This document shows positions 14,848-23,745 of a stretch of 43,870 nucleotides of DNA, one piece after another. The notes beneath the pieces were generated by a model. The model did no database searches, was not told where the DNA came from, and saw nothing but the letters and a program-made list of their open reading frames with translations. The position numbers and the translations under genes were made by a program. Origin of the DNA: Chloroflexota bacterium (lineage in GTDB: Bacteria; Chloroflexota; Anaerolineae; UBA4142; SHND01); the NCBI GenBank assembly GCA_029778615.1, contig JAKOPZ010000097.1, positions 1 through 43,870 of the forward strand. The letters run 5' to 3'. Numbering within the stretch: position 1 is the first letter of the stretch; each line of letters begins with the position of its first letter.

Positions 14848-16403
14848 TGAAACGAAAACGTAAGCTCTTGTTCGGTCTGCTTTGCCTGACTCTGTGCACG
14901 CTCATCGGCTTGACGCGTTCTGTCCATGTTTCCGCGTCAAGTGTGTCGGCAGAAATCACGCCGCGCATTTTTTTACCCCTCGTCTCGGGACAATTAAATT
15001 TGCAGCCGCCCGCCGTATCACTCTTTGGCGCGAGTGACTCGAATAGCTTTACCATGTCGCGCTCGCCGCAAGGAATGACGCTTGCCGCCACCGCCGGAAT
15101 GTCGGGCGTTCGCACCAGCGTCGCGTGGGCGGCGATAGAGCCGGTCAAAACATCACCACCCCAATTCCATTGGCAGAGCGCGGATGCTGCACTTGTGCCG
15201 CTGTTACAGCAAGGTTTCTCTCCGCAGGTTTTGATTCTTGCCAATCCGACGTGGGCGGCGAGTACGCCGTGTGGTCCGCTCTATGACCCGAATTACATTG
15301 CCGACTTTGTCGCGGGGTTGGGCGCGCGCTATCCGCAGGTCAAGTATTGGGGCTTGTACAACGAGGTTGACCTTACCACATATAGCAATCACCACTCGCA
15401 CAATGGCGGATGTTTTGGCGAACCCGACCTGGACCAAAACGGCAAACCTGACTATGCCGACTATGCGGAATTGATGCGTGTGGCGTGGCGCGCCCTGCAT
15501 GGGGCAAATCCGGAGGCAAAGCTCGCGTTTGGTTTGTTGGCGCACGATAACTTTGACCCAAGGGATTCGCCGCCGGGTTATCCTGGCGGCTGCTGTTTCG
15601 CGTATTCGTTTGCCGACAATCTCTTTGCCTATATGCAAGCGCATCCTCTGCCCGCCGGAGAGCAGTACGGAGATATTCTGGGCTTTAACAATTACATGAT
15701 TTACGACCGCGCGTTCTGGGAACACTATTATCCCGGCGATGGCATTTCCTCCAAAGCCAACTCACTGCAAATGCGAATGTCGCAATACGGCTTGGCGTTC
15801 CCGATGCTCACGAGCGAAATTTCTGCGACTTCGACCCATCCGGATTTTCCGTTCAGTTTTGTGCAGCAAGCACGCGACTTGGCGCTTCTCTATATCCAAA
15901 GCGCGGCGAGCGGATTGGAACAAAGTATTTGGTGGACGTTCGCGGATATGCCGAGTACGTGTTCCAACGCCGAACTTGTCGCCGCGCACCCCACGCTGGC
16001 GCGCATTGCAAAAGCGCGCGTGCCGGAAAATCTTTGGCTGCTGCCGGAGAAACCGCCAAGCGCGGACAGTTGCGCCACGTGGACGTTTGGAATTGTGGAT
16101 GAACACTTGAAACCCAAGCCGTCTTTTTTCGCGTTCAAAACAGTGCAGGAACAACTCGGCGGTTGGACTTTCTCAAAGGTCGTCAACAAGAACGGCTTGT
16201 TTATGTACGTTTTTACGCGCGATGGAAAACAAAAACGCGTCTACTATGTCAAAGATGGCGCGGTGCGCACCTTACATCTCAAAGCCAAACGCGCGGTGCA
16301 TGTGAATGTGTATGGCACACAGGCAGTGCTCAAGCCAAACGCTCAAGGCAAAGTCACGTTCAGTGTTGGATTGGAACCCGTCTATTTGGAACTCGTTCGT
16401 TAG
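14847..16403 (+). CDS. Secreted PslG-like glycoside hydrolase, clan A (paralogue 1 of 4)
   Basis: 518 residues. A signal peptide (basic start, hydrophobic core, likely cut near residue 30-35) is followed by a TIM-barrel domain. Predicted acid/base is E173 in WGLYNEVD after strand 4 and nucleophile E324 in MLTSEISA after strand 7, the clan GH-A arrangement. NPTWAASTPCGP and GGCFG supply C142 and C189, a likely disulfide kept in all four paralogues. A canonical calcium loop follows (D194, D196, N198, D202, D205). WWTFADMP is near 362-369, then a small C-terminal beta domain. By analogy with GH39-like PslG it would cleave or edit the locus's own polysaccharide outside the membrane. Starts inside the stop of the sugar transferase. 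Confidence 0.8.
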   Translation: MKRKRKLLFGLLCLTLCTLIGLTRSVHVSASSVSAEITPRIFLPLVSGQLNLQPPAVSLFGASDSNSFTMSRSPQGMTLAATAGMSGVRTSVAWAAIEPVKTSPPQFHWQSADAALVPLLQQGFSPQVLILANPTWAASTPCGPLYDPNYIADFVAGLGARYPQVKYWGLYNEVDLTTYSNHHSHNGGCFGEPDLDQNGKPDYADYAELMRVAWRALHGANPEAKLAFGLLAHDNFDPRDSPPGYPGGCCFAYSFADNLFAYMQAHPLPAGEQYGDILGFNNYMIYDRAFWEHYYPGDGISSKANSLQMRMSQYGLAFPMLTSEISATSTHPDFPFSFVQQARDLALLYIQSAASGLEQSIWWTFADMPSTCSNAELVAAHPTLARIAKARVPENLWLLPEKPPSADSCATWTFGIVDEHLKPKPSFFAFKTVQEQLGGWTFSKVVNKNGLFMYVFTRDGKQKRVYYVKDGAVRTLHLKAKRAVHVNVYGTQAVLKPNAQGKVTFSVGLEPVYLELVR

Positions 16404-16426
16404 CGGCGCGCTCGAGTAAACGCGAA

Positions 16427-16455
16427 TTGGACTTGGATTGGAGCTCGGTTATACT
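16427..16455 (+). promoter_or_regulatory. Sigma-70-type promoter inside the cluster
   Basis: TTGGAC (16427-16432), a 17-base spacer, then TATACT (16450-16455). The predicted start near 16462 leaves only about 6 untranslated bases before ATG 16468, so the mRNA would be nearly leaderless. No Shine-Dalgarno site is present. Good consensus match and spacing. Confidence 0.65.
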
Positions 16456-16467
16456 CGCTTGTACGTT

Positions 16468-17946
16468 ATGGACCAAGCCACGCTTTCCCCGTCTGCCCAC
16501 GGGACATCATTCGAGCTGCAAGAACGCGCGCTCACCTCAATTCGGGCATTGCCTCTTTTACTCGCCATCATCACATTGGCGCTCGGGCTCGTTTATCTCG
16601 CGGTGATTCCGCCGTGGGGCGGACCCGACGAGCCGCGTCATTTTGAATATGTACAATTGTTGAATGAAAAAGGGCGTCTCGTCAGTTGGGCGGATGTTGA
16701 CCAGCCGGTGATGGAGCGCATCATTCGTTCGATGGATGCGGTCAATTACTGGCAGTGGGGCGTCTCGGTGTGGAAGCGCACGAAACCGGGAGAACTCCCA
16801 AAAGATTTCAACGCCATCTACGCGGAGGGCGCACATCAGCTGCATCAACCACCGCTCGCGTATCTTTTGTACCTCATCCCATACAAGTTGGCGCCGAACG
16901 GTGAGATTCTGGCGCAGCTGTACGCGATGCGCTTGCTTTCCATTGTGCTCGACATTGTGACCGTGTTGGCGGCGTACGTGGCGGGACGCGAAATTTTTCG
17001 GAATGACCCGACGATGGCGTTGGCGATTCCCGTGTTTATCATGCTGCTGCCGCAACATCTTTTTTTGCACAGCACGGTAATGAATGACCATCTTGTGGAA
17101 GCCGCGCTCGCGTGGATGATTGCGGTCATGGCGCGCACGTTTCGACTCGGCTTGTCCCTGCCGCGCATTGTGTTGATGCTGCTGCTGCTCGGCATTGGGC
17201 TCGCGGCAAAACGCAACGCGTTGTACGGCGTGCCGATTTTGGGATTCGGCTTTGTCGTGTACGCCATCACGCATTGGGGCAAGCACATGAGCGCGACGCA
17301 AAAAAGTATTCGCCTCGCGCTTACGGTGATTGTCCTCGCGCTCGGCGCGGCGGGACTGGTTTGGACGTGGGATTGGATTGCGGTCAACCAACCGAAACTC
17401 GCGGAATACATCGTCCGACTGTTTTTGTTTTTGCCGAGCGAACAATTTCCGTTTCAATTGGATGCGCGCATTATTCAACCTGCCGCGCTCCCGCTCTATG
17501 CGAGCTATATCAAGTACGTGTTTATCAGCACGTGGGGTCATTTTGGTTGGATGAATATTACGCTCGGCGTGCAGGCGTATTGGGGCTTTGCCGCGTTGAG
17601 TGTCTTTGCCATTGTCGGTTTGCTGTGGTACACCGTGCGCGATTTTCCCAAATTGGAAGCATGGCAGCGCGCGGCGCTTGCGGCGTTTGCCGCGTGTGTG
17701 TTGGTCGCGTTTCTTTTGGTCATCGCGCTTCAAGTGCGCTATTGGGATTTGGGTTGGGGCGGTGACCCGCAAGGGCGCTATCTCTTTCCGGTGTTGATTC
17801 CAATGGCGACACTCTTTTTGCTCGGCACACGTGCCTTTGTGCCGCGCGCGCGTTACATTTGGTGGTTTGGCGCATTGGTCGTACTGATGGTCGTTTACAA
17901 CATCGTCGCACTGGGCGTGTTTATCATTCCGTTCTATCGCGCTTGA
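16468..17946 (+). CDS. DUF2142/GT-C-like polytopic membrane protein
   Basis: 492 residues and about 10-12 membrane helices. After the first helix comes PPWGGPDEPRHFEY, the signature loop of DUF2142 proteins. It is analogous to the acidic first outer loop of GT-C glycosyltransferases, which use polyprenyl-phosphate sugars on the outer face. It may add a side-branch sugar to the exported glycan; this is inference. Start at ATG 16468 is chosen because it lies just downstream of a good promoter (16427-16455). It sits between the first and second secreted glycosidases, which suggests a shared substrate. Confidence 0.75.
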   Translation: MDQATLSPSAHGTSFELQERALTSIRALPLLLAIITLALGLVYLAVIPPWGGPDEPRHFEYVQLLNEKGRLVSWADVDQPVMERIIRSMDAVNYWQWGVSVWKRTKPGELPKDFNAIYAEGAHQLHQPPLAYLLYLIPYKLAPNGEILAQLYAMRLLSIVLDIVTVLAAYVAGREIFRNDPTMALAIPVFIMLLPQHLFLHSTVMNDHLVEAALAWMIAVMARTFRLGLSLPRIVLMLLLLGIGLAAKRNALYGVPILGFGFVVYAITHWGKHMSATQKSIRLALTVIVLALGAAGLVWTWDWIAVNQPKLAEYIVRLFLFLPSEQFPFQLDARIIQPAALPLYASYIKYVFISTWGHFGWMNITLGVQAYWGFAALSVFAIVGLLWYTVRDFPKLEAWQRAALAAFAACVLVAFLLVIALQVRYWDLGWGGDPQGRYLFPVLIPMATLFLLGTRAFVPRARYIWWFGALVVLMVVYNIVALGVFIIPFYRA

Positions 17947-17978
17947 CGCGGCGTCGCAATTCCAAAAGGGGGTTCTGC

Positions 17979-19520
17979 ATGAACGCTTGGAAAATTTTGG
18001 TCCGCTCGTTACAAATTGGCTTGGGCTTGAGTGCGCTCGTTGTGCTCGCGTCCGGTTCGGTGTTTCCTGCGCGGGCGCTCGCGCGCACCGCGCCGCGCCC
18101 ATCGCTCCAAAACGAAAACGCGCGTCCGGCAGCCGTACCGCTCGGCGTCGTCACTGTTTTAGGGATTGATGACGGCGGCGTCATTTCCGATAAACCGGAA
18201 GCGCAACAGCTCGCCGGCGCGGTCGGCGTGAAATGGGTGCGTACTGCCGTGAGCTGGGCAGCTATCGAGCCAACACAGGGCGTGTACGATTTCACCTCCA
18301 GCGACAAAACTTTGAACAATCTCTTGAACGCCGGACTCTCGCCGATTGTGTACGTTGCCGACAATCCGGCATGGGCGGCGAACACCGCGTGCGGACCGAT
18401 TGACACCAAAGACGCGGGCAAGCTGGACTCATTCAAAAATTTGCTCTCTGCCCTCGCCGCGCGTTATCCCACCATCGAAGCATGGTCGCTGTATAACGAA
18501 GTGGATGAAATGTTCGTTCGCGTGGACAATCGCTATGGCGGCTGCTTTGGCGACCCATCGAAAGGCGGTGTCAACAAAAACAAAGTCCGCGACTATGTGG
18601 AATATGCGATTTTGCTCAAGACTGCGTGGGAGGCGATACACACAGCGAATCCTTCGCCGAACGTCAAACTCTTGATGGGTTCAATGGCGTACGATAGTTT
18701 TGCGCCAAAAGATTGCCCGCCGCTCTATCCCGGCGGTTGTGTGGGCGGCGCGTTCTATTATAAATTTGCGCCGAACCTTTTTGCGTACATGAAAAAGCAC
18801 AAACTCACGACCGGCAAATACATGGACGGCGTGACGTTCAACTATTACGACATTTACGGACGCTACTGGGAAAAGTACGCACCCGGACACGGCATCCAAG
18901 CGAAAACAAACATCATGCGCCAATTGATAAAGAGCGCGGGGATTCCGGTCGCGCCGCTTTATGTGACCGAAACAGGCAACAATTCGTACTATTTGGGTCT
19001 GCCGGGTCAAGCGCGTTGTCTCGAAATTATGATGGTGCGCGGCATCACGGCAAAATTAAAAGGCGTGGTGTGGTGGACGTTCCGCGATTATCTCGATTCC
19101 AGTCCTCCGCCGTCCAATACCAACAAGTACGGGATTGTGGACCAGAACCTTCAACCCAAACCTTCCTACACCACACTGCAAACATTGGCGACAGAGTTGA
19201 ACGGCTTCAAGTTCAAGAAAAGTTTCAGCGGCACCCCGGGCTTTGCCGACGTGGAAGCATATCGCTTCAAAAACGGCAAGCAGCTAAAATTTGTCGTGTG
19301 GTCGTCCAAAATTCAGACCGCGAGCCCCGCGCCGGAGTGCTCGTGGGCGCGCGCGACCCGCGTGGCAACATTCAATGCCACGAAACTGCGCGTCGTGACG
19401 TTTTTGAACAAGGTCAAAAACGTCAAAGACAATGCCAAAAAAGACCTCGACAAGCGCCCCGGCATCATTGCTATCAACGTTACCGGCAGTGCCCTGATTG
19501 TCGAAATCAATCCCCAATAA
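17979..19520 (+). CDS. Secreted PslG-like glycoside hydrolase (paralogue 2 of 4)
   Basis: 513 residues. Start at 17979 follows an AAAAGGGGG site. A signal peptide spans about 1-36. The GH-A barrel carries E174 (SLYNEVDE) as predicted acid/base and E331 (YVTETGNN) as predicted nucleophile. Cys pairs are C138/C189 (conserved) and C246/C254 around the PLYPGG loop. The calcium-loop insert seen in paralogues 1 and 3 is here reduced to GGVNKNKVRDYVEY, with the first acidic ligands gone. WWTFRD is near 366-371. The basic C-terminal region (about 400-513) differs most from the paralogues. Role as for paralogue 1: extracellular processing of the locus polysaccharide, inferred from family and place. 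Confidence 0.8.
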   Translation: MNAWKILVRSLQIGLGLSALVVLASGSVFPARALARTAPRPSLQNENARPAAVPLGVVTVLGIDDGGVISDKPEAQQLAGAVGVKWVRTAVSWAAIEPTQGVYDFTSSDKTLNNLLNAGLSPIVYVADNPAWAANTACGPIDTKDAGKLDSFKNLLSALAARYPTIEAWSLYNEVDEMFVRVDNRYGGCFGDPSKGGVNKNKVRDYVEYAILLKTAWEAIHTANPSPNVKLLMGSMAYDSFAPKDCPPLYPGGCVGGAFYYKFAPNLFAYMKKHKLTTGKYMDGVTFNYYDIYGRYWEKYAPGHGIQAKTNIMRQLIKSAGIPVAPLYVTETGNNSYYLGLPGQARCLEIMMVRGITAKLKGVVWWTFRDYLDSSPPPSNTNKYGIVDQNLQPKPSYTTLQTLATELNGFKFKKSFSGTPGFADVEAYRFKNGKQLKFVVWSSKIQTASPAPECSWARATRVATFNATKLRVVTFLNKVKNVKDNAKKDLDKRPGIIAINVTGSALIVEINPQ

Positions 19521-19586
19521 AAAAGTGTTGTGTTGAACTGCTCTTGAGTAAGTTGCTTTGCGCCGTGCGGACATCCTGTTTACGAA

Positions 19587-19632
19587 ACATGCTTTTATAC
19601 AGAGCCAAGTCTGTCGCGCCGGCAAAGCATGT
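19587..19632 (+). promoter_or_regulatory. Structured 5' leader hairpin ahead of glycosidase 3
   Basis: The outer stem is ACATGCTTT (19587-19595) with AAAGCATGT (19624-19632), 9 perfect pairs. It encloses a second hairpin ACAGA (19599-19603)/TCTGT (19610-19614) with a 6-base loop. Together with the terminator-like hairpin at 19650 it could form an attenuator or riboswitch-like leader. It does not match any riboswitch consensus I could recall. Confidence 0.5.
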
Positions 19633-19649
19633 ATGTTGAAAGGGAAACC

Positions 19650-19689
19650 AGCCAGCCGCAGCTGCTCTTTGTTGGCTGGCTTTTCATTT
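19650..19689 (+). terminator. Intrinsic terminator or attenuator directly before glycosidase 3
   Basis: AGCCAGCC (19650-19657) pairs with GGCTGGCT (19674-19681), 8 pairs with a 16-base loop, followed by TTTCATTT. It lies 9 bases before the ATG at 19698 and next to its AGGTG ribosome-binding site (19691-19695). It could therefore end the upstream transcript, or attenuate expression of the gene that follows. Confidence 0.65.
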
Positions 19690-19697
19690 GAGGTGCT

Positions 19698-21281
19698 ATG
19701 CGTTTTCGCCTAATTCCAATTCTTGTGCTCGGCGCGCTCGTCGCCGCAACCAATGCGTGTGCGTCGCCGACGCCGATTCCGCTCAATCCAACCGCTGTGC
19801 CAACGGCTCCCGCCGTCGCGCTCGCGACCACGCCGCCGACGCGCGTGCCGACCGTTCCGCCGACGGAAAACAGTTTGCCCACAAACGCGCCCGCGCCCAC
19901 TGATGCGATAGAGCCCACCGAACCACCCGCGTCGACTGAACCGCCTCCGCCGACAGAGGCACCGTCGCCCACCGTGCCTCCGGCAGTGCCCGCGTCGCCC
20001 GATTTTTTTGGCGCGAGCACGTATGGTGAAATCATTCATAACGACCAGGTGCGCGCGTTGGCAATCGTCGCGGGCGTACGGATGGTGCGTACCAGTGTGG
20101 ACTGGGCAAACATTGAAAAGAACAAAGGCGAGTTCAAATGGGGCGGCGCGGATGGCGCGTTAAAGCCGCTCCTCGAAAACAATCTCGTTCCGTTAGTTTT
20201 GATTTTGAACAATCCCGAATGGGCGTCGAACACCCCGTGCGGTCCCGTGAACGATTTGCTCGCGTTCGACGAATTCATGCGCGCCCTCGTCGGACGTTAC
20301 CGCAATGTGAAATATTGGGCGTTGTATAACGAACCCGATAATTCAAAATATCCCGCGCAGGTTGGTGGGGGCTGCTTTGGCGGCGCGGATTTGAACGGCA
20401 ATGGCAAGCCGGATACGCAAGATTATGCGGAACAATTGCACGTCGCGTGGCGCGCCATACATCAGACGAACCCCGACGCGGTGCTGGTGACGGGCGCGTT
20501 GGCGTTTGATAATTTTGATGAGGCGAGCGCGCCGCCGGGCTATCCGGGCGGAGGCAATGGCGGCTCGTTCAACTATAACTTTACGCACGACCTCATCGCC
20601 TATATGCAAGCGAACCCGTTGCCCGACGGCGAAAAATATTTTGACACGCTCGCGTTCAATTTTTACAGTATCTACGGTCCGTACTGGGAAAGTCAGGTGG
20701 GTAACGTCAACGTTGGCGCCAAAGCAGCAATGCTTCGCAAAATCATGAACGACGCGGGCATGGACGCGCCGTTGTTGGTCAGCGAGACCGGTTCCGATTC
20801 CGGCGGTGCAGGCAACGAGGGACAAAGCCAAAATGTGGTCAAACTGTTTACGCGCGGACTGGCGAATCATTTGACGCATATGGTGTGGTGGACGTTTCAG
20901 GATTTTCCCGATTCCGCGCCGCCGCCTTCCAATTTGTGGAAGTACGGACTCATTGACCAAAATCAAAATCCCAAACCTTCCTACGCGGCATATCAAACCA
21001 TCACGCGCCAATTGAGCGGCGCGGCGTTTTCCCAAGCGCTCCAAGTGCAAGGCGGCGAAGGATATCTCTTTACGCGCGACAATCAAAGCAAAGTGGTGGT
21101 GTGGTCCGCTTCCGATTCGCCCATCACGATTGCGTTTGCAGGCAAGACGCTCCATGTCACCGACATGTACGGCGCGGAACGCGTTGTCAATGACGGGAGC
21201 GCCGAAGACAACGACCAAACAGATGGACGCATTACGCTCGCAGTGACCAAGTCGCCGATATATGTCGAGGCGCCACGTTAA
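19698..21281 (+). CDS. Secreted, possibly lipid-anchored PslG-like glycoside hydrolase (paralogue 3 of 4)
   Basis: 527 residues. The hydrophobic N-terminus ends in TNAC (C21), a weak lipobox. A linker of about 75 residues rich in Pro, Thr and Glu (about 24-100) follows, then the GH-A barrel. This suggests a catalytic domain held away from the membrane on a flexible tether. Predicted catalytic residues are E212 (ALYNEPDN) and E363 (LVSETGSD). C181/C226 are the conserved pair; the second Cys pair is absent. The calcium loop is complete (D231, N233, N235, D239, D242). WWTFQDFP and a C-terminal beta domain follow. The only one of the four with a tether, and the only one behind an attenuator-like hairpin. 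Confidence 0.8.
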   Translation: MRFRLIPILVLGALVAATNACASPTPIPLNPTAVPTAPAVALATTPPTRVPTVPPTENSLPTNAPAPTDAIEPTEPPASTEPPPPTEAPSPTVPPAVPASPDFFGASTYGEIIHNDQVRALAIVAGVRMVRTSVDWANIEKNKGEFKWGGADGALKPLLENNLVPLVLILNNPEWASNTPCGPVNDLLAFDEFMRALVGRYRNVKYWALYNEPDNSKYPAQVGGGCFGGADLNGNGKPDTQDYAEQLHVAWRAIHQTNPDAVLVTGALAFDNFDEASAPPGYPGGGNGGSFNYNFTHDLIAYMQANPLPDGEKYFDTLAFNFYSIYGPYWESQVGNVNVGAKAAMLRKIMNDAGMDAPLLVSETGSDSGGAGNEGQSQNVVKLFTRGLANHLTHMVWWTFQDFPDSAPPPSNLWKYGLIDQNQNPKPSYAAYQTITRQLSGAAFSQALQVQGGEGYLFTRDNQSKVVVWSASDSPITIAFAGKTLHVTDMYGAERVVNDGSAEDNDQTDGRITLAVTKSPIYVEAPR

Positions 21282-21305
21282 GCGGACAAAACAAGAAAGG
21301 CAAAA

Positions 21306-22766
21306 ATGTTTCGAATTCTCAAACGTTTGACAGCACTGGTCTTGGCTCTTGCACTTGGGCTGGTGATTTCGCGCGCCGCACCCGTGCTGGCAGATGGACC
21401 CATCACCTCAGAATACTTTGCGCTCGACGACGGCGGAGTCACATCGCAAAGCGAAACGCGCTTAAATCTCGCGCGCGACGTCGGCGCGACGAGTCTGCGT
21501 CTGGCGCTGTATTGGAGGTCTGTCGAGCCGCTTGACACCGCCGCCGAGAGTTTTAACTGGACCTATACCGACAAATATTTCCAACCCGTTCTGAACGCTG
21601 GACTGGCGCCGCTTGTGTACATCACCGAGAATCCCGCGTGGGCGGCGAATACGCCGTGTGGTCCCATTGACACCACGAACCCTGCGCTGGTCACCGCGTT
21701 CGCGGATTTTATGGGCGCGTTGGCGACGCGTTATCCCGAAATCAAAATCTGGGGACTGTACAACGAATCGGACAACAGCCGCGTTTCACAACACACCGGC
21801 GGCTGTTTTGGCGATGACGTCACAGGCGATGTCAATACTAACGGCGTGGCAGATTACGTCGAGTACGCCGAGATGTCCAAGATTGCGCGCGCGGCAGTCC
21901 ATCAAGCAAATCCCGATGCCAAAGTCGCCATGACCATCGCGTTTGACGATTTTGATAACATCACCTGTCCGCCCGGTTACCCGGGAGGATGTCCGCCGCT
22001 TTCGCACTTTAACTATAATTTCTTGCCGAACCTCTTTGCCTATATGGCGGCGAATCCGCTCCCCGAAGGTGAAGCGTATGCGGACTTGCTCGCCTTTAGC
22101 TATTACGATATTTACGGCGGCTATTGGCAAAATCAACCCAGCGGCGCGGGCAAACACGGCATTCAGGCAAAGGTCGCGGCGATTCGTCAGCGCATGACCG
22201 ACGCGGGCGTATCCATTCCGCTCTATGTCACCGAGACGGGCAGTGATTCCAAGCCCGCCGGTTTGGAGGGACAGAGTCGTTGTCTCGCGCTCGCGTATGT
22301 GCGCGGGATGGCAGTGGATTTGAAAACGATTGTGTGGTGGACACTTGTGGACAATGACACGTGGGGTTGGTACTATGGACTGTTGACCTCCGACAACAAC
22401 TTGAAACCTTCGTATCACGCGTACCAAACCGTCTTTAATGAATTGAACGGCTGGACATACCGCAGTGTGTGGAAAAAACACAACAAGGCGGAAGGATACA
22501 AATTTGTCCGCGATGGGCAAATGAAATGGGTGCTTTGGTCCAACGTCTATGCCACCGACCAAGGTGTGCCATGCGCGCGCGCGCGCGAGGTCAAGCGCGT
22601 GAATCTTGACGCGAAACGGCTCACCATCGTGGACTTGTACGGAAACGCGCGGCTGATTCGGGACAACAAACCGGGAGACCTGAATCCCAAAAAAGGACGC
22701 ATTGGTTTTCTCGTAGACGGGTCGCCTCAATACGTGAGCATCACCCGCTTTCCCAAAGCGAAATAG
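21306..22766 (+). CDS. Secreted PslG-like glycoside hydrolase (paralogue 4 of 4)
   Basis: 486 residues. A signal peptide ends near APVLA (25-29). The mature protein is almost only the GH-A barrel and a short C-terminal beta part. Predicted acid/base is E154 (GLYNESDN) and nucleophile E310 (YVTETGSD). C118/C167 are the conserved pair, and C221/C229 flank PPGYPGG as in paralogue 2. The insert loop reads D175, N177, N179, D183, E186, still compatible with calcium. The aromatic motif near 344-349 is WWTLVD. It lies 24 bases after paralogue 3 and is probably co-transcribed. The four paralogues share order of motifs and spacing, so they arose by tandem duplication. Confidence 0.8.
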   Translation: MFRILKRLTALVLALALGLVISRAAPVLADGPITSEYFALDDGGVTSQSETRLNLARDVGATSLRLALYWRSVEPLDTAAESFNWTYTDKYFQPVLNAGLAPLVYITENPAWAANTPCGPIDTTNPALVTAFADFMGALATRYPEIKIWGLYNESDNSRVSQHTGGCFGDDVTGDVNTNGVADYVEYAEMSKIARAAVHQANPDAKVAMTIAFDDFDNITCPPGYPGGCPPLSHFNYNFLPNLFAYMAANPLPEGEAYADLLAFSYYDIYGGYWQNQPSGAGKHGIQAKVAAIRQRMTDAGVSIPLYVTETGSDSKPAGLEGQSRCLALAYVRGMAVDLKTIVWWTLVDNDTWGWYYGLLTSDNNLKPSYHAYQTVFNELNGWTYRSVWKKHNKAEGYKFVRDGQMKWVLWSNVYATDQGVPCARAREVKRVNLDAKRLTIVDLYGNARLIRDNKPGDLNPKKGRIGFLVDGSPQYVSITRFPKAK

Positions 22767-22875
22767 TCAGGAGTGTTTGTCATGCTCCGCACCTTTCCCA
22801 ACGCATCGTCCGTTTTTTCTTTTAACCGCCGTCCCGGAAATTTTCTTTTCCCCCCTCCATGTGGGCAATGACCAC

Positions 22876-23745
22876 ATGATTTCCGTCTGCATTGTCAGTT
22901 ACAATACGCGCGCGCTGTTGGAAAAATGTCTGCGCGCGCTCGAACGCGCGGACGCTGCGTCCGCATTGGACCTTGTTGTCGCCGATAATGCCTCGCGCGA
23001 TGGCAGCGCCGAAATGCTCGCGCAGCAATTTCCGCGCGTGCGTTTGATTCGCAACGCGCAAAATTTGGATTACACGCGCGCGATGAATCAGTGCCTGAAA
23101 CTGGCGCGCGGCGAATGGCTCCTCTTGCTCAATCCCGACACCGAACCCCAACCCGACGCGCTGCGCGAATTACAGCGCGCCCTGGAACGTCACGCGGATT
23201 GGGGCGCAGCGGGCGCGCGTCTGGAATTTGCTGACGGTTCGCTGCAACGCACCGGCGCGCGCTTTCCGACGCTTTTGTATTTGATGTATGAAGCATTGGG
23301 CGTGAACGCGCGCGTGCCGCACAATCGCGAACGCGCAAAATATCTCTATGCAGACTGGGACCGCGCGACGGGACGCGCGGTGGACGCGTTGTCGGGCGCG
23401 TGTCTCATGGTGCGGCGTGCGGTGCTCGAACAAGTCGGTCTCTTGGACGAACGCTTTGTGATGTATGCGGAAGAAGTGGATTGGTGCAAGCGCATGGCGG
23501 CGCGCGGATGGCGCGTGGGCTATGTGCCCACCGCGCGCGTGCTGCATCATGCCGAACAAAGCGCGCGCCAAATTCCCGATGCGCGCCGCAACGCGCTGTA
23601 CGAAAACAGCACGGTCGAATACACACGCAAATATTTCGGCGCACCCGCCGCGTTTTGGATACGCGGAATTTTTCGTGCCAAAGAATTCGCGCGCCGGTTC
23701 AACCCGCGCGCGCTGCCGATTCATTCACACGAGGCGCTGTTATGA
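22876..23745 (+). CDS. GT2 family glycosyltransferase, rhamnosyltransferase-like
   Basis: 289 residues starting [19 protein letters not shown], the GT-A fold entry of inverting GT2 enzymes. The metal/nucleotide motif is in [14 protein letters not shown] (about 75-88), and [13 protein letters not shown] plus [16 protein letters not shown] form the acceptor region. This matches the WbbL-like rhamnosyltransferase group; the donor is not provable. The start at 22876 is where homology begins; the preceding 109 bases are T-rich with no clear promoter. ATGA overlap with the flippase gene. Confidence 0.87.
   Translation: MISVCIVSYNTRALLEKCLRALERADAASALDLVVADNASRDGSAEMLAQQFPRVRLIRNAQNLDYTRAMNQCLKLARGEWLLLLNPDTEPQPDALRELQRALERHADWGAAGARLEFADGSLQRTGARFPTLLYLMYEALGVNARVPHNRERAKYLYADWDRATGRAVDALSGACLMVRRAVLEQVGLLDERFVMYAEEVDWCKRMAARGWRVGYVPTARVLHHAEQSARQIPDARRNALYENSTVEYTRKYFGAPAAFWIRGIFRAKEFARRFNPRALPIHSHEALL

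Noticed and set aside
16558-18102. Long minus-strand reading frame (514 codons) opposite the DUF2142 gene
   Set aside because: It is antisense to a convincing membrane protein and rich in Arg, Gln and His as expected for the complement of GCG/CGC-biased coding DNA. No family motif.
19560-19697. Cyclic-di-GMP or other known riboswitch before glycosidase 3
   Set aside because: Some short strings (GGCAAAGC, GGGAAACC) recall the c-di-GMP-I aptamer, but the order and helices do not fit its consensus. Only a generic structured leader is claimed.
23400-23741. Upstream extension of the flippase
   Set aside because: In-frame sequence overlaps the GT2 gene and has shadow-frame composition. The ATGA junction at 23742 matches the pattern of the operon.
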